Source: Mesorhizobium sp. J8 | GTDB lineage: Bacteria; Pseudomonadota; Alphaproteobacteria; Rhizobiales; Rhizobiaceae | Direction of reading: 5' to 3' | DNA length: 64,000 nt | Assembly (NCBI RefSeq): GCF_016591715.1 | Contig: NZ_AP024109.1 | Location: 3,968,001 to 4,032,000, forward strand | Part shown: one piece after another, positions 28,091 to 35,832 of the stretch | How positions within the stretch are numbered: the first letter of the stretch is position 1 | How the letters are laid out: every line of letters begins with the position of its first letter | Position numbers and translations under genes: made by a program | The notes under the pieces: model-generated | What the model was told of the DNA's origin: nothing | The model's input: the letters and a program-made list of their open reading frames with translations, nothing else | The model's database searches: none

Positions 28091-30067
28091 TCAGGCTGCT
28101 GCGCGGCGTTTGCGATCCGGCGAAACCGCCTCGTCGGCGAGAGCCTTCACCGCGTCCTCGAGCTTCAGCGATTCCTGGTCGCGGGAGCCCAGCCGGCGGA
28201 CATTGACGGTTTCCTCCTCGGCCTCGCGCTTGCCGCAGACGAGGATGACCGGCACCTTGGCCAGCGAATGCTCGCGCACCTTGTAGTTGATCTTCTCGTT
28301 GCGCAGGTCCGCTTCGGCGAGCAGCCCCGCCGCCTTCAGCCGCTCGACGACTTTCAAGGCGTATTCGTCCGCATCCGAGGTGATCGTCGCCACCACCACC
28401 TGCAATGGCGCGAACCACAGCGGGAAATGGCCGGAATAGTTCTCGATCAGGATGCCGAGGAAGCGCTCCATCGAGCCGCAGACGGCGCGATGCACCATCA
28501 CAGGCTGCTTCTTCTCGGAATCCGAGCCGATGTAGAAGGCGCCGAAACGTTCGGGCAGGTTGAAGTCGACCTGCGTGGTACCGCATTGCCATTCGCGGCC
28601 GATGGCGTCCTTCAGCACATATTCGAATTTCGGCCCGTAGAAGGCGCCCTCGCCCGGATTGATCGAGGTCTTGATGCGGTTGCCGGAGCGCGTACGGATC
28701 GTCTCCAGCACATTGCTCATGATCGCCTCGGCATGGTCCCAGGCCTCGTCGGTGCCGACGCGCTTGTCCGGCCGGGTCGACAGCTTCACGCTGACCTCGT
28801 CGAAGCCGAAATCGGCATAGGTGGACAGGATGAGATCGTTGATGCGAAGGCACTCGGCGGCGAGCTGCTCCTCGGTGCAGAAGATATGCGCGTCGTCCTG
28901 CGTGAAGCCGCGCACGCGCATCAGCCCGTGCAGCGCGCCCGATGGCTCGTAGCGATGAACATTGCCGAACTCCGCAAGCTTGACAGGCAGTTCTCGGTAA
29001 GACTTCAACCCATGCTTGAAGATCTGCACGTGACCGGGACAGTTCATCGGCTTCAGCGCGAAGACGCGGTCGTCGTCGGTGTCGTCGCCGGCGACGGTGA
29101 CCTTGAACATCGCATCGCGGTACCAGCCCCAGTGTCCCGACGTCTCCCACAGGCTCTTGTCCAGCACCTGCGGCGCGTTGACTTCCTGATAGCCGTGCTC
29201 GTCGAGGCGGCGGCGCATATAGTTGATCAGGTTCTGCACCATCTTCCAGCCCTTGGCGTGCCAGAAGACGACACCCGGCCCCTCTTCCTGGAAATGGAAC
29301 AGGTCCATCTCGCGGCCGAGCTTGCGGTGGTCGCGCTTCTCGGCCTCCTCCAGAAGCGTCTGGTAGGCGTCGAGCTGCGCCTGGTCGGCCCAGGCAGTGC
29401 CGTAGATGCGCGTCAGCATCGGATTGTTCGAGTCACCACGCCAATAGGCGCCGGCGACCTTCATCAGCTTGAAGGCGTTGCCGATCTGGCCGGTCGAGGC
29501 CATGTGCGGACCGCGGCAGAGATCGAACCAGTCTCCCTGCGCATAGATCTTGATGTCCTGATCCTCAGGGATGGCGTCGATCAGCTCGACCTTGTAGCGC
29601 TCGCCCTTCTCGGCGAAGACCTTCTTCGCTTTCTCACGCGACCACACTTGCTTGGTGAACGGCTTGTTGCGGGCGATGATCTCGCGCATCTTCTTCTCGA
29701 TCACCGGGAAATCGTCCGGCGTGAATGGTTCGTTGCGCGCGAAGTCGTAATAGAACCCGTTCTCGATCACCGGCCCGATCGTCACCTGGGTTCCCGGCCA
29801 CAATTCCTGCACGGCCTCGGCCAGCACATGCGCCGTATCGTGGCGGATGAGCTCCAGCGCGCGCGGATCCTCGCGGGTGATGATCTCGACCTTGCCGGAC
29901 GTGCCGAGCGGATCGGAAAGATCGCGTATGGTGCCGTCGAGGCTGTAGGCCACGGCCTTCTTCGCCAGCGACTTGGAGATCGACTCGGCAAGGGCAGCAC
30001 CGGTCATCGCCGCATCGTAGTCGCGGACGGAACCATCGGGAAATGTCAGGGAAACGGAATTCGGCAT
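28091..30067 (-). CDS. thrS: Threonine-tRNA ligase
   Basis: This is a 658-residue class II aminoacyl-tRNA synthetase with full-length architecture. It has an N-terminal TGS domain ([17 protein letters not shown] in part), the editing domain with [16 protein letters not shown] and a second His-containing segment near [11 protein letters not shown], the catalytic core with [25 protein letters not shown] and [17 protein letters not shown], and an anticodon-binding C-terminus. It charges tRNA-Thr and clears mischarged Ser-tRNA-Thr. It is preceded by the beta-lactamase gene on the same strand with a 167-base gap. Confidence 0.97.
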   Translation of the reverse strand: MPNSVSLTFPDGSVRDYDAAMTGAALAESISKSLAKKAVAYSLDGTIRDLSDPLGTSGKVEIITREDPRALELIRHDTAHVLAEAVQELWPGTQVTIGPVIENGFYYDFARNEPFTPDDFPVIEKKMREIIARNKPFTKQVWSREKAKKVFAEKGERYKVELIDAIPEDQDIKIYAQGDWFDLCRGPHMASTGQIGNAFKLMKVAGAYWRGDSNNPMLTRIYGTAWADQAQLDAYQTLLEEAEKRDHRKLGREMDLFHFQEEGPGVVFWHAKGWKMVQNLINYMRRRLDEHGYQEVNAPQVLDKSLWETSGHWGWYRDAMFKVTVAGDDTDDDRVFALKPMNCPGHVQIFKHGLKSYRELPVKLAEFGNVHRYEPSGALHGLMRVRGFTQDDAHIFCTEEQLAAECLRINDLILSTYADFGFDEVSVKLSTRPDKRVGTDEAWDHAEAIMSNVLETIRTRSGNRIKTSINPGEGAFYGPKFEYVLKDAIGREWQCGTTQVDFNLPERFGAFYIGSDSEKKQPVMVHRAVCGSMERFLGILIENYSGHFPLWFAPLQVVVATITSDADEYALKVVERLKAAGLLAEADLRNEKINYKVREHSLAKVPVILVCGKREAEEETVNVRRLGSRDQESLKLEDAVKALADEAVSPDRKRRAAA

Positions 30068-30234
30068 CAGGATTCTCCTATCCAGTCCCGCAAACGAGCG
30101 CGGGTGGTGAAATGCATGCGGCAGGGATGCGTTGCGACATGCAGAGGGTTAGCCGGAGGCGTCCGGCAGCGGCAGTCTTTTATGGGGAGTTTCCGCCGCC
30201 GTAAAGCCGCCAGCCATCTATTTGATAGGCCGAT

Positions 30235-31047
30235 CTACTTGATGAGGCCGGGCAAGTCCTTCAGGAACATCGCCCGCGTCGCAAGCCCCTTCGGCTTGTC
30301 GGTGCGCTTGGCGTCGACGACCAGTCTTGCAAAGACGATGCGGCGGCCGTCCTTCTCGGCCCAGCCGACGAACCAGCCGAGCGAGCGCTTGCCGTCCTGG
30401 CCGATCCTGGTGCTGCCGGTCTTGCCCTGCACCGTCCAGTTCCCTGCCGCGAAGGTCGGCAGGATCGCTCTCGTCATCTCATGCGCCTTCCCCGACACCG
30501 GCATCTTGCCGGCGAGCAGCTGGCGCAGGAACGCCGTCTGCTCGACGGGCGATATTGCGAGCGAGGAATTGATCCAGGATTGCGTCAGCCCGTTGTCCTT
30601 GCCGGCATCGCCCGTGACGTCCTTGTTGCCATAGCCGAGTTTCGACACGTAGCCGGCGAACGTCTCGGCGCCGAGCCGCCGCGTGATCTCGCGCGAGTAC
30701 CAGACGATGGAATCGCGCTCCCAGATCGTCGGATCGACGGTCTTCCGGTCACGCTTCGCCGCCTTGAACTCCGGCTTGTAGTCCCAGCTCGGCGTGTGCT
30801 GGTCGCTCAGGATGCCGGCATCGTAGCCGATCAGCGCGAGCGGCACCTTGAAGGTCGAGGCCGGGCTGACGCGCTGATCGCAGACGCCGTCCTGGTAAAG
30901 TGTTGCACCGCTTTGCGCGTCCTGGATCAGCGTGCAGTGGACCTCGTTGAGCGGCGCCGATTGCGCCCGCACCGGCAAGCCCAGCATCCAGGCCAGAAGG
31001 AAAAGGACGATGGCAAAAATGAAGGGATAGCGGTCCATCTGGCGCAT
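30235..31047 (-). CDS. Class D (OXA-type) beta-lactamase
   Basis: This is a 270-residue protein with a signal peptide ([20 protein letters not shown]). All class D hallmarks are present: the S64-T-F-K67 active site in [11 protein letters not shown]113-I-V115, the Y139-G-N141 box in [11 protein letters not shown], and K209-T-G211 followed by [19 protein letters not shown] is the usual penultimate strand. The product is expected to hydrolyse penicillin-type beta-lactams in the periplasm. GGAG lies about 10 bases before the ATG at 31047. It sits between yidD and thrS on the same strand. The AmpR-like LysR gene 0.8 kb upstream is a candidate regulator. Spectrum and expression cannot be inferred. 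Confidence 0.93.
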   Translation of the reverse strand: MRQMDRYPFIFAIVLFLLAWMLGLPVRAQSAPLNEVHCTLIQDAQSGATLYQDGVCDQRVSPASTFKVPLALIGYDAGILSDQHTPSWDYKPEFKAAKRDRKTVDPTIWERDSIVWYSREITRRLGAETFAGYVSKLGYGNKDVTGDAGKDNGLTQSWINSSLAISPVEQTAFLRQLLAGKMPVSGKAHEMTRAILPTFAAGNWTVQGKTGSTRIGQDGKRSLGWFVGWAEKDGRRIVFARLVVDAKRTDKPKGLATRAMFLKDLPGLIK

Positions 31048-31192
31048 GGCGAAGTCACTCCGGTATGAGATTGCGGAAGCGGCTTAGCGAGGCGTCTTGT
31101 CTCGATTTTGTCTCAAATTCGCAGTGTTTGTGCAGCTTCGCGTTAACCCTACCGGATCGTTAAAATCCGAGCCGCGTGTGACGGCAAAGCAA

Positions 31193-31567
31193 TCAGATTT
31201 CGGGTTGGCCGCCTCTCTTGCCGATTTGCCAGTAGCGCCAGGGCATGAACCAGACATAGCGCGACGCAAGCGTCTCCGGCACGCGGTCGATGCCATGCGT
31301 TCCGAACGGCCCGCAGCGCAGGACCCGGAACAGTCCCATCCAGCCGCCGGCCCACAGGCCATGACGGGCGATTGCCTCATGCGCGTATTCGGAGCAGGTC
31401 GGCAGATGCCGGCAGCTGTTGCCGACGAAGCCTGAGAGCGTCAGCTGATAGAGGCGCACGAGCGATGTGCCGAGCACGCGCCCGGGCGTCTTGCGCCAAG
31501 GCCCCGGCCAATTGCGCCCCCGCTGGACCGGCCGGACGCCATGTATATGGCCGTGATGGTCGCCCAT
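31193..31567 (-). CDS. yidD: Membrane protein insertion efficiency factor YidD
   Basis: This is a 124-residue protein. The start is set at the ATG at 31567 (MGDHHGHIHG...), because the residues beyond do not look conserved. The family signature is clear: LVRLYQLTLSGFVGNSCRH, LPTCSEYAHEAIARHG and VLRCGPFGTHGIDRVPE. YidD is a small membrane-associated protein that helps the YidC/Sec pathway insert proteins into the inner membrane. The His-rich N-terminal extension and the C-terminal tail after RYWQIGKRGG are lineage features. It is flanked by the beta-lactamase gene downstream and a small ORF upstream. Confidence 0.9.
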   Translation of the reverse strand: MGDHHGHIHGVRPVQRGRNWPGPWRKTPGRVLGTSLVRLYQLTLSGFVGNSCRHLPTCSEYAHEAIARHGLWAGGWMGLFRVLRCGPFGTHGIDRVPETLASRYVWFMPWRYWQIGKRGGQPEI

Positions 31568-31641
31568 TGCTCCGCAGCCTGTTTCACTGCGCGATAGATG
31601 TGGGCTTCGGCGCTGAAACGCAATGCTGGCCCTCAAGGCCC

Positions 31642-31794
31642 TTAGCGCCGGACGGGATGGTTGCCGGTCCATGGGCGATGGTGAGGAGGAAGATCGCGAC
31701 AGTCGTTATGGTGCCCGCCGCGCACGACTTCGCCATGCCATTGGAAGGTCGCTATCCGTATCACGTCGCTGAAAATTGCCAGGAACTCGTTCAT
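31642..31794 (-). CDS. Small ORF (50 codons) with strong ribosome binding site, divergent from the LysR gene
   Basis: The ATG at 31794 is preceded by GAAGGAGACCTGCC, one of the best Shine-Dalgarno sites in the window. The translation begins MNEFLAIFSDVIRIATFQWH and becomes His/Arg-rich, ending NHPVRR. A second frame inside it starts MAKSCAAGTITTVAIFLL and would encode a membrane-helix-like peptide. It is either a true small protein, a leader peptide for yidD and the beta-lactamase gene, or the broken start of a longer gene. It is divergent from the LysR gene (92 bases apart), the place where a LysR target usually sits. No family is recognised. Confidence 0.4.
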   Translation of the reverse strand: MNEFLAIFSDVIRIATFQWHGEVVRGGHHNDCRDLPPHHRPWTGNHPVRR

Positions 31795-31866
31795 GGCAGG
31801 TCTCCTTCGGGACGGATTAGACTGCCGCTGGCCTTCCCGCTCAAACGAGTATAATTTCCGCTTCGG

Positions 31867-31881
31867 ATAACTTGAGGTTAT
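31867..31881. promoter_or_regulatory. LysR-type operator (T-N11-A) overlapping the LysR gene leader
   Basis: ATAACTTGAGGTTAT is a near-perfect inverted repeat (ATAAC-N5-GTTAT) containing TAACTTGAGGTTA, a T-N11-A core. It ends five bases before the LysR gene ATG at 31887 and overlaps its Shine-Dalgarno TGAGG, so binding here would repress the regulator itself. A TATAAT at 31850-31855 may be the -10 box of the same gene. Assignment is by sequence form only. Confidence 0.55.
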
Positions 31882-31886
31882 GCGAT

Positions 31887-32792
31887 ATGAAGCGTGGCCG
31901 ACTGCCGCTCACGGCGCTCAGGAGCTTCGAGACGGCCGGCCGGCATTTGAGCTTCAGCCGGGCGGCCGAGGAGCTTTACGTCTCGCAGGCCGCGATCAGC
32001 CGGCAGATCCGCGAGCTTGAGACGTTTCTGGGCAGGCCGCTGTTTCTGCGTCTCCATCGCCGCGTCGAGCTGACGGACGCGGGACATCGGCTGCTCGACC
32101 GATTGATCAGAAGCTTCGACGACATCGACCGCGTGCTTTCCGAGCTCACGGCCTCGCCCGCCCAAGCCGTGGTCCGCGTCAGCGTCGAGCCGTCGCTTGC
32201 CGCCGTATGGCTGGTGCCGCGGCTCAACCGCTTTCGTCAATTGCGACCGGACATCGATGTGTCCCTCGAGGTCGATCCACGGCCGATCGAATTCCGCAGC
32301 GATCAGCCTGAGCTCGCCTTGCGTTTCAGCGCACACGCCACCTCATGGCCGCGCACAGAGGCCGAGCGCCTGGCCTCGACCGTCGATTCTCCGGTCCTGT
32401 CGCCGGCGCTGCTCGCCTCCGGCCCTCCCCTGGAAAAGCCCATCGACCTTCGCCATTACACGCTGCTGCATGAGGAAAACCGCCAGGGTTGGGCGCGGTG
32501 GTTCCAGGCGGCAGACGTGCCTGCCGATGCAGTGCCAGCGCGCGGTCCGATGCTCGCCGATGTCTCGCTTTCGAAGCAGGCTGCGCTGCTCGGACACGGC
32601 GTGGCGCTCGGCGATCTCCTGCAGGTCGGCGAGGAGCTCGCTTCGGGGACTTTGATCAAGCCGTTCGATATCGATGTCGCTTCCGGCGCCTATTGGCTGG
32701 TGGCCAGGAGCCTTAGGGATCTGACGGAGCCTGCCAGGGCGTTCGCCGACTGGATCCGAAGCGAATTCGCCGAGACCAGGGAATCGGCCTAA
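31887..32792 (+). CDS. LysR-family transcriptional regulator, AmpR/GcvA-like
   Basis: This is a 301-residue protein. The ATG at 31887 follows TGAGG with normal spacing. The N-terminal winged helix-turn-helix reads RLPLTALRSFETAGRHLSF, then SRAAEELYVSQAAISRQIRE, the form typical of the AmpR/GcvA subgroup. The remainder is the two-lobed effector domain (VSVEPSLAAVWLVPRLNRF, LALRFSAHATSWP, LGHGVALGDLLQVGEEL). AmpR-type members control beta-lactamase genes, and a class D beta-lactamase gene lies 0.8 kb away on the divergent strand with yidD and a small ORF between. Control of that gene is inference. The operator-like palindrome suggests autoregulation. Confidence 0.9.
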   Translation: MKRGRLPLTALRSFETAGRHLSFSRAAEELYVSQAAISRQIRELETFLGRPLFLRLHRRVELTDAGHRLLDRLIRSFDDIDRVLSELTASPAQAVVRVSVEPSLAAVWLVPRLNRFRQLRPDIDVSLEVDPRPIEFRSDQPELALRFSAHATSWPRTEAERLASTVDSPVLSPALLASGPPLEKPIDLRHYTLLHEENRQGWARWFQAADVPADAVPARGPMLADVSLSKQAALLGHGVALGDLLQVGEELASGTLIKPFDIDVASGAYWLVARSLRDLTEPARAFADWIRSEFAETRESA

Positions 32793-32801
32793 GCCCCGTC
32801 T

Positions 32802-33248
32802 TCAGGCCGCCTGTCCGGCGCGCTTCTTCTCGATCTGGCCGATCGCGTCGACCACCGCGTCGAAGGTCAGCATGGTGGAAGCGTGGCGCGCCTTATAGTC
32901 GCGCACCGGCTCCAGATATTTGAGGTCGGCGAAGCGGCCTTCCGGCGGCGCACCGTTTTCCTTCAGCATCTTCAGCATGGTTTCGCGCACGGCGCGCAAT
33001 TCGGCGGCGCTGGCGCCGACCACATGCCGAGCCATGATCGAGGACGAAGCCTGGCCGAGCGCGCATGCCTTCACGTCATGGGCGAAATCGGTCACCACGT
33101 CGCCATCCATCTTGAGGTCAACGGTGACGGTCGAGCCGCACAATTTGGAATGCGCCCTGGCGGTCGCGTCGGGCTGATCGAGACGGCCGATACGCCCGAT
33201 GTTTCCGGCGAAGCCGAGAATTTTCGCATTGTAGACGTCGTCGATCAT
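32802..33248 (-). CDS. NifU/IscU-like protein lacking canonical cluster ligands
   Basis: This is a 148-residue protein. The ATG at 33248 (MIDDVYNAKILGFAGNIG) gives the usual N-terminus of SufU/IscU-type scaffolds. The first ligand cysteine is C37 in SKLCGSTVTV and the second C62 in DVKACALGQASSSIM. The aspartate normally following the first cysteine (CGD) is a serine here. The third ligand position in KARHASTMLTFDAV has no cysteine, and only two cysteines exist in the protein. It belongs to the Fe-S scaffold family by fold but may not assemble clusters in the standard way. It is divergent from folE. Confidence 0.82.
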   Translation of the reverse strand: MIDDVYNAKILGFAGNIGRIGRLDQPDATARAHSKLCGSTVTVDLKMDGDVVTDFAHDVKACALGQASSSIMARHVVGASAAELRAVRETMLKMLKENGAPPEGRFADLKYLEPVRDYKARHASTMLTFDAVVDAIGQIEKKRAGQAA

Positions 33249-33484
33249 ATTTTTCCAATCCGTCGCCGCCCAGCGAACAGGCTTTGCCGCTCCCGCGTCT
33301 TCCTTTCGCTTTGCCGTAACCATATATAATGATGGCAGTCGGGCATCGACAAGGCGACGAAAAGCCATTGTCCTTGTCCATCTGTTCACGCCGCTTGCGG
33401 GATGGAAATGGGCGAATTTCACCCAAAAGGTCGTGGTCCGTTCAACTCGTCCCACCTCTGAGTGGGACTACGGGAGACGCCTTT

Positions 33485-34117
33485 ATGGATGCCGTCATCA
33501 AGAAAATCATGCCTCCGTCCGACTATCTGGACAAGCCTGTCACCGACCGGCCGAGCGAAGCCGAGGTCGAGGCCGCCGTGCGCACGCTGTTGCGCTGGAC
33601 CGGCGACAATCCGGACCGCGAAGGCCTGGTCGACACGCCCAAGCGTGTCACCAAAGCCTTCCGCGAAATGTTCAACGGTTACGACATGTGCCCGGCCGAC
33701 GAGCTTGGCCGCACCTTCGAGGAAGTGGCCGGCTATGACGACCTCGTCATCGTCAAGGACATAAAGTTCCATTCGCATTGCGAGCACCACATGGTGCCGA
33801 TCATCGGCAAGGCGCATGTCGGCTACCTGCCGGACGGCAAGGTCGTCGGCCTGTCGAAGATCGCGCGTGTCGTCGACATCTTCGCGCATCGCCTGCAGAC
33901 GCAGGAAGCGATGACCGCCCAGATCGCCGGCGTCATCCAGGACGTGCTCAACCCGCGCGGCGTCGCCGTCATGCTCGAGGCCGAGCATATGTGCATGGCC
34001 ATGCGCGGCATCCGCAAGCAGGGCTCGACCACGCTGACCTCGACCTTCACCGGCGTCTTCAAGGACGCCCCCGAGGAACAGGTCCGCTTCGTCACCATGG
34101 TGCGCGCGGGCGGCTGA
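33485..34117 (+). CDS. folE: GTP cyclohydrolase I
   Basis: This is a 210-residue protein. The ATG at 33485 is taken because the translation then begins [11 protein letters not shown], in line with homologues; the frame extends upstream into non-coding sequence. It converts GTP to dihydroneopterin triphosphate for tetrahydrofolate. Zinc and active-site residues are seen in [20 protein letters not shown] and [28 protein letters not shown] is the GTP-contacting segment. It is followed by hisI after 40 bases on the same strand. Folate supply also links it to the gcv operon in this window. Confidence 0.97.
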   Translation: MDAVIKKIMPPSDYLDKPVTDRPSEAEVEAAVRTLLRWTGDNPDREGLVDTPKRVTKAFREMFNGYDMCPADELGRTFEEVAGYDDLVIVKDIKFHSHCEHHMVPIIGKAHVGYLPDGKVVGLSKIARVVDIFAHRLQTQEAMTAQIAGVIQDVLNPRGVAVMLEAEHMCMAMRGIRKQGSTTLTSTFTGVFKDAPEEQVRFVTMVRAGG

Positions 34118-34157
34118 TTTGCCGGCCTTCGCCGGCCCGAACATATGAGGACCGGCG

Positions 34158-34616
34158 ATGTCGGCAGTCGAATTCCCGAAAGCTCCTTCGGACAAGAAAG
34201 CGCTCGAGGAAGGCTCCGTCCTTTCGCCGCGCTTCGACGCCGCGGGCCTCGTCACCGTCGTCGTGACGGACGCCGGTGACGGCATGCTGCTGATGGTCGC
34301 GCATATGAATGCCGAGGCGCTCGCGCTTACGTTGGAGACCGGCATCGCCCATTACTGGTCGCGCTCGCGCAGCGCCCTGTGGAAGAAGGGCGAAACCTCG
34401 GGCAATTTCCAGCACGTCGTCGAGATGCGCACGGATTGTGACCAGGACGCGATATGGTTGCGCGTCAAAGTGTTGGGCCAGGACGCAACTTGTCACACCG
34501 GACGGCGTTCCTGCTTTTATCGGACGGTGGGGCTGAACGACGGCAGAGCGACGCTTGCCGACGACGGCAGCAGGCCGCTGTTCGATGCGGACAAGACGTA
34601 TCGGAAGCCGGTGTGA
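34158..34616 (+). CDS. hisI: Phosphoribosyl-AMP cyclohydrolase
   Basis: This is a 152-residue single-domain HisI (not fused to HisE). It opens the purine ring of phosphoribosyl-AMP in histidine synthesis. Conserved parts are [38 protein letters not shown] and the metal-binding segments [12 protein letters not shown] and [11 protein letters not shown], which hold the cysteines and aspartates. It follows folE closely and precedes the patatin gene. The N-terminal about 30 residues are variable. Confidence 0.96.
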   Translation: MSAVEFPKAPSDKKALEEGSVLSPRFDAAGLVTVVVTDAGDGMLLMVAHMNAEALALTLETGIAHYWSRSRSALWKKGETSGNFQHVVEMRTDCDQDAIWLRVKVLGQDATCHTGRRSCFYRTVGLNDGRATLADDGSRPLFDADKTYRKPV

Positions 34617-34697
34617 ACCATTCAATATTCACAAACCACTCAGATTCACTATTCTCAAATATCCTTTTGGTAGAAGGGGTATGGGACAAGGGAGATC

Positions 34698-35666
34698 ATG
34701 ATGCTCGAATGGGCGTCATTGCGCAGCAGATCTGACGTTCGGGAGGCCAATGGCCCCGCATCGTCCGGCGGCTTGCCCGATCCGAAGTCCGGCAGGCAAA
34801 CCGGCATCTCGCTGGCGCTCGGCGGCGGATGCGCCCGCGGCTGGGCCCATATCGGCGTGCTGCGCGCGCTTGACGAGGCCGGCATCGAAGTGTCGATGAT
34901 CGCCGGCACCTCGATCGGTGCCCTGGTGGGCGGCTGCTATCTTGCCGGCAAGCTCGACGAGTTGGAAGAATTCGCCAGAAGCCTGACCAAGCGGCGCATC
35001 TTCGGACTTCTCGACCTCAATCTGCGCGGCAGCGGCCTGTTCGGCGGCATGAAGCTCGACCAGCGCTTGCGCGAGCACCTCGACGGTGCCCGCTTCGAGG
35101 ACCTGTCTAAGCCCTTCGTCGCGGTCGCCTCCGAAATCCGCACCGGCCACGAAATCTGGCTCTCGAGCGGCTCGCTCGTCACCGCCATGCGCGCCTCCTA
35201 CGCGCTGCCGGGCGTCTTCGAGCCGGTGGCCTGCAACGGCCGCGTGCTGGTCGACGGCGCGCTGGTCAATCCGGTGCCGGTCTCGGTCTGCCGCGCCTAC
35301 GAGCAGCCGCTGGTCGTGGCGGTGAACCTCCACTACGATCTGTTCGGGCGTGCGGCCGTCATCAAGCACAGCGCCGGCGAGTTGCTCGTCGAGAACGACG
35401 CGCCTCGCCCCGGCCAGATCAATTCCCAGTCGCATCAGACACGTCTCGGCATCACCGGCGTCATGGTCGAGGCCTTCAACATCATCCAGGACCGGATCTC
35501 GCGCGCCAGGCTGGCCGGCGATCCTCCGGATATGTCGCTGCAGCCGAAACTCAGCCATATCGGCCTGACGGAATTCCACCGCGCCGACGAGGCGATCACC
35601 CTCGGCTACCAGGCGACGAAGGCGCAGATCAGCGAGCTGACCCGGCTGCAATCCGTTCTGGTGTGA
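34698..35666 (+). CDS. Patatin-like phospholipase (RssA-like)
   Basis: This is a 322-residue protein. The ATG at 34698 has AAGGGAG just upstream. The patatin fold is shown by the oxyanion loop SLALGGGCARGWAHIGVL, the nucleophile elbow AGTSIGALVGG (Ser in GTSIG) and the catalytic aspartate in RVLVDGALVNPVPVSV. These Ser-Asp dyad enzymes release fatty acids from phospholipids or act on other esters. No signal peptide is seen, so it is probably cytoplasmic or peripheral. It is convergent with recJ, with a family B repeat between the gene ends. Confidence 0.92.
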   Translation: MMLEWASLRSRSDVREANGPASSGGLPDPKSGRQTGISLALGGGCARGWAHIGVLRALDEAGIEVSMIAGTSIGALVGGCYLAGKLDELEEFARSLTKRRIFGLLDLNLRGSGLFGGMKLDQRLREHLDGARFEDLSKPFVAVASEIRTGHEIWLSSGSLVTAMRASYALPGVFEPVACNGRVLVDGALVNPVPVSVCRAYEQPLVVAVNLHYDLFGRAAVIKHSAGELLVENDAPRPGQINSQSHQTRLGITGVMVEAFNIIQDRISRARLAGDPPDMSLQPKLSHIGLTEFHRADEAITLGYQATKAQISELTRLQSVLV

Positions 35667-35684
35667 CCCCGTTACGGCACCGCT

Positions 35685-35832
35685 TTAAGGTGTGTTGAGA
35701 TTCAGGTCAGGCCGAGTCGAAAATGGTGGCTTCCGAGAACCGGAGCGGAGCGTACTTAAAGTACGTGAGCACCGGAAGCGCAGGAAGCCGCCATTTGCAG
35801 GCCGGCATCACCTGAATATCAGCACACCTCAA
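35685..35832. repeat. Complete family B palindromic repeat (148 bp) overlapping the recJ stop
   Basis: The ends are 23-base imperfect inverted repeats (left begins TTAAGGTGTGTTGAGATTC, right ends in its near complement). The interior contains a perfect palindrome GTACTTAAAGTAC and the segments TTCCGAGAACCGGAGCG and GAGCACCGGAAGC. A right half-copy is at 3009-3061. It lies between the convergent patatin and recJ genes, and the recJ stop (35831-35829) falls inside the right arm. It may fold into a long hairpin that ends both transcripts. Confidence 0.82.

Noticed and set aside
28088..30634. A very long open frame (over 840 codons) on the plus strand opposite thrS and the beta-lactamase gene
   Set aside because: It mirrors codon positions of thrS in GC-rich DNA, has no domain-like sequence, and thrS on the other strand is unmistakable.
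33301..33335. TATAAT at 33325-33330 as the folE promoter
   Set aside because: No acceptable -35 hexamer was seen at the right distance, so the match may be chance.
34119..34137. Hairpin GCCGGCCTTCGCCGGC after folE as a terminator
   Set aside because: The stem is short and lacks a T-tract, and hisI follows at once on the same strand, so a termination role is unlikely.
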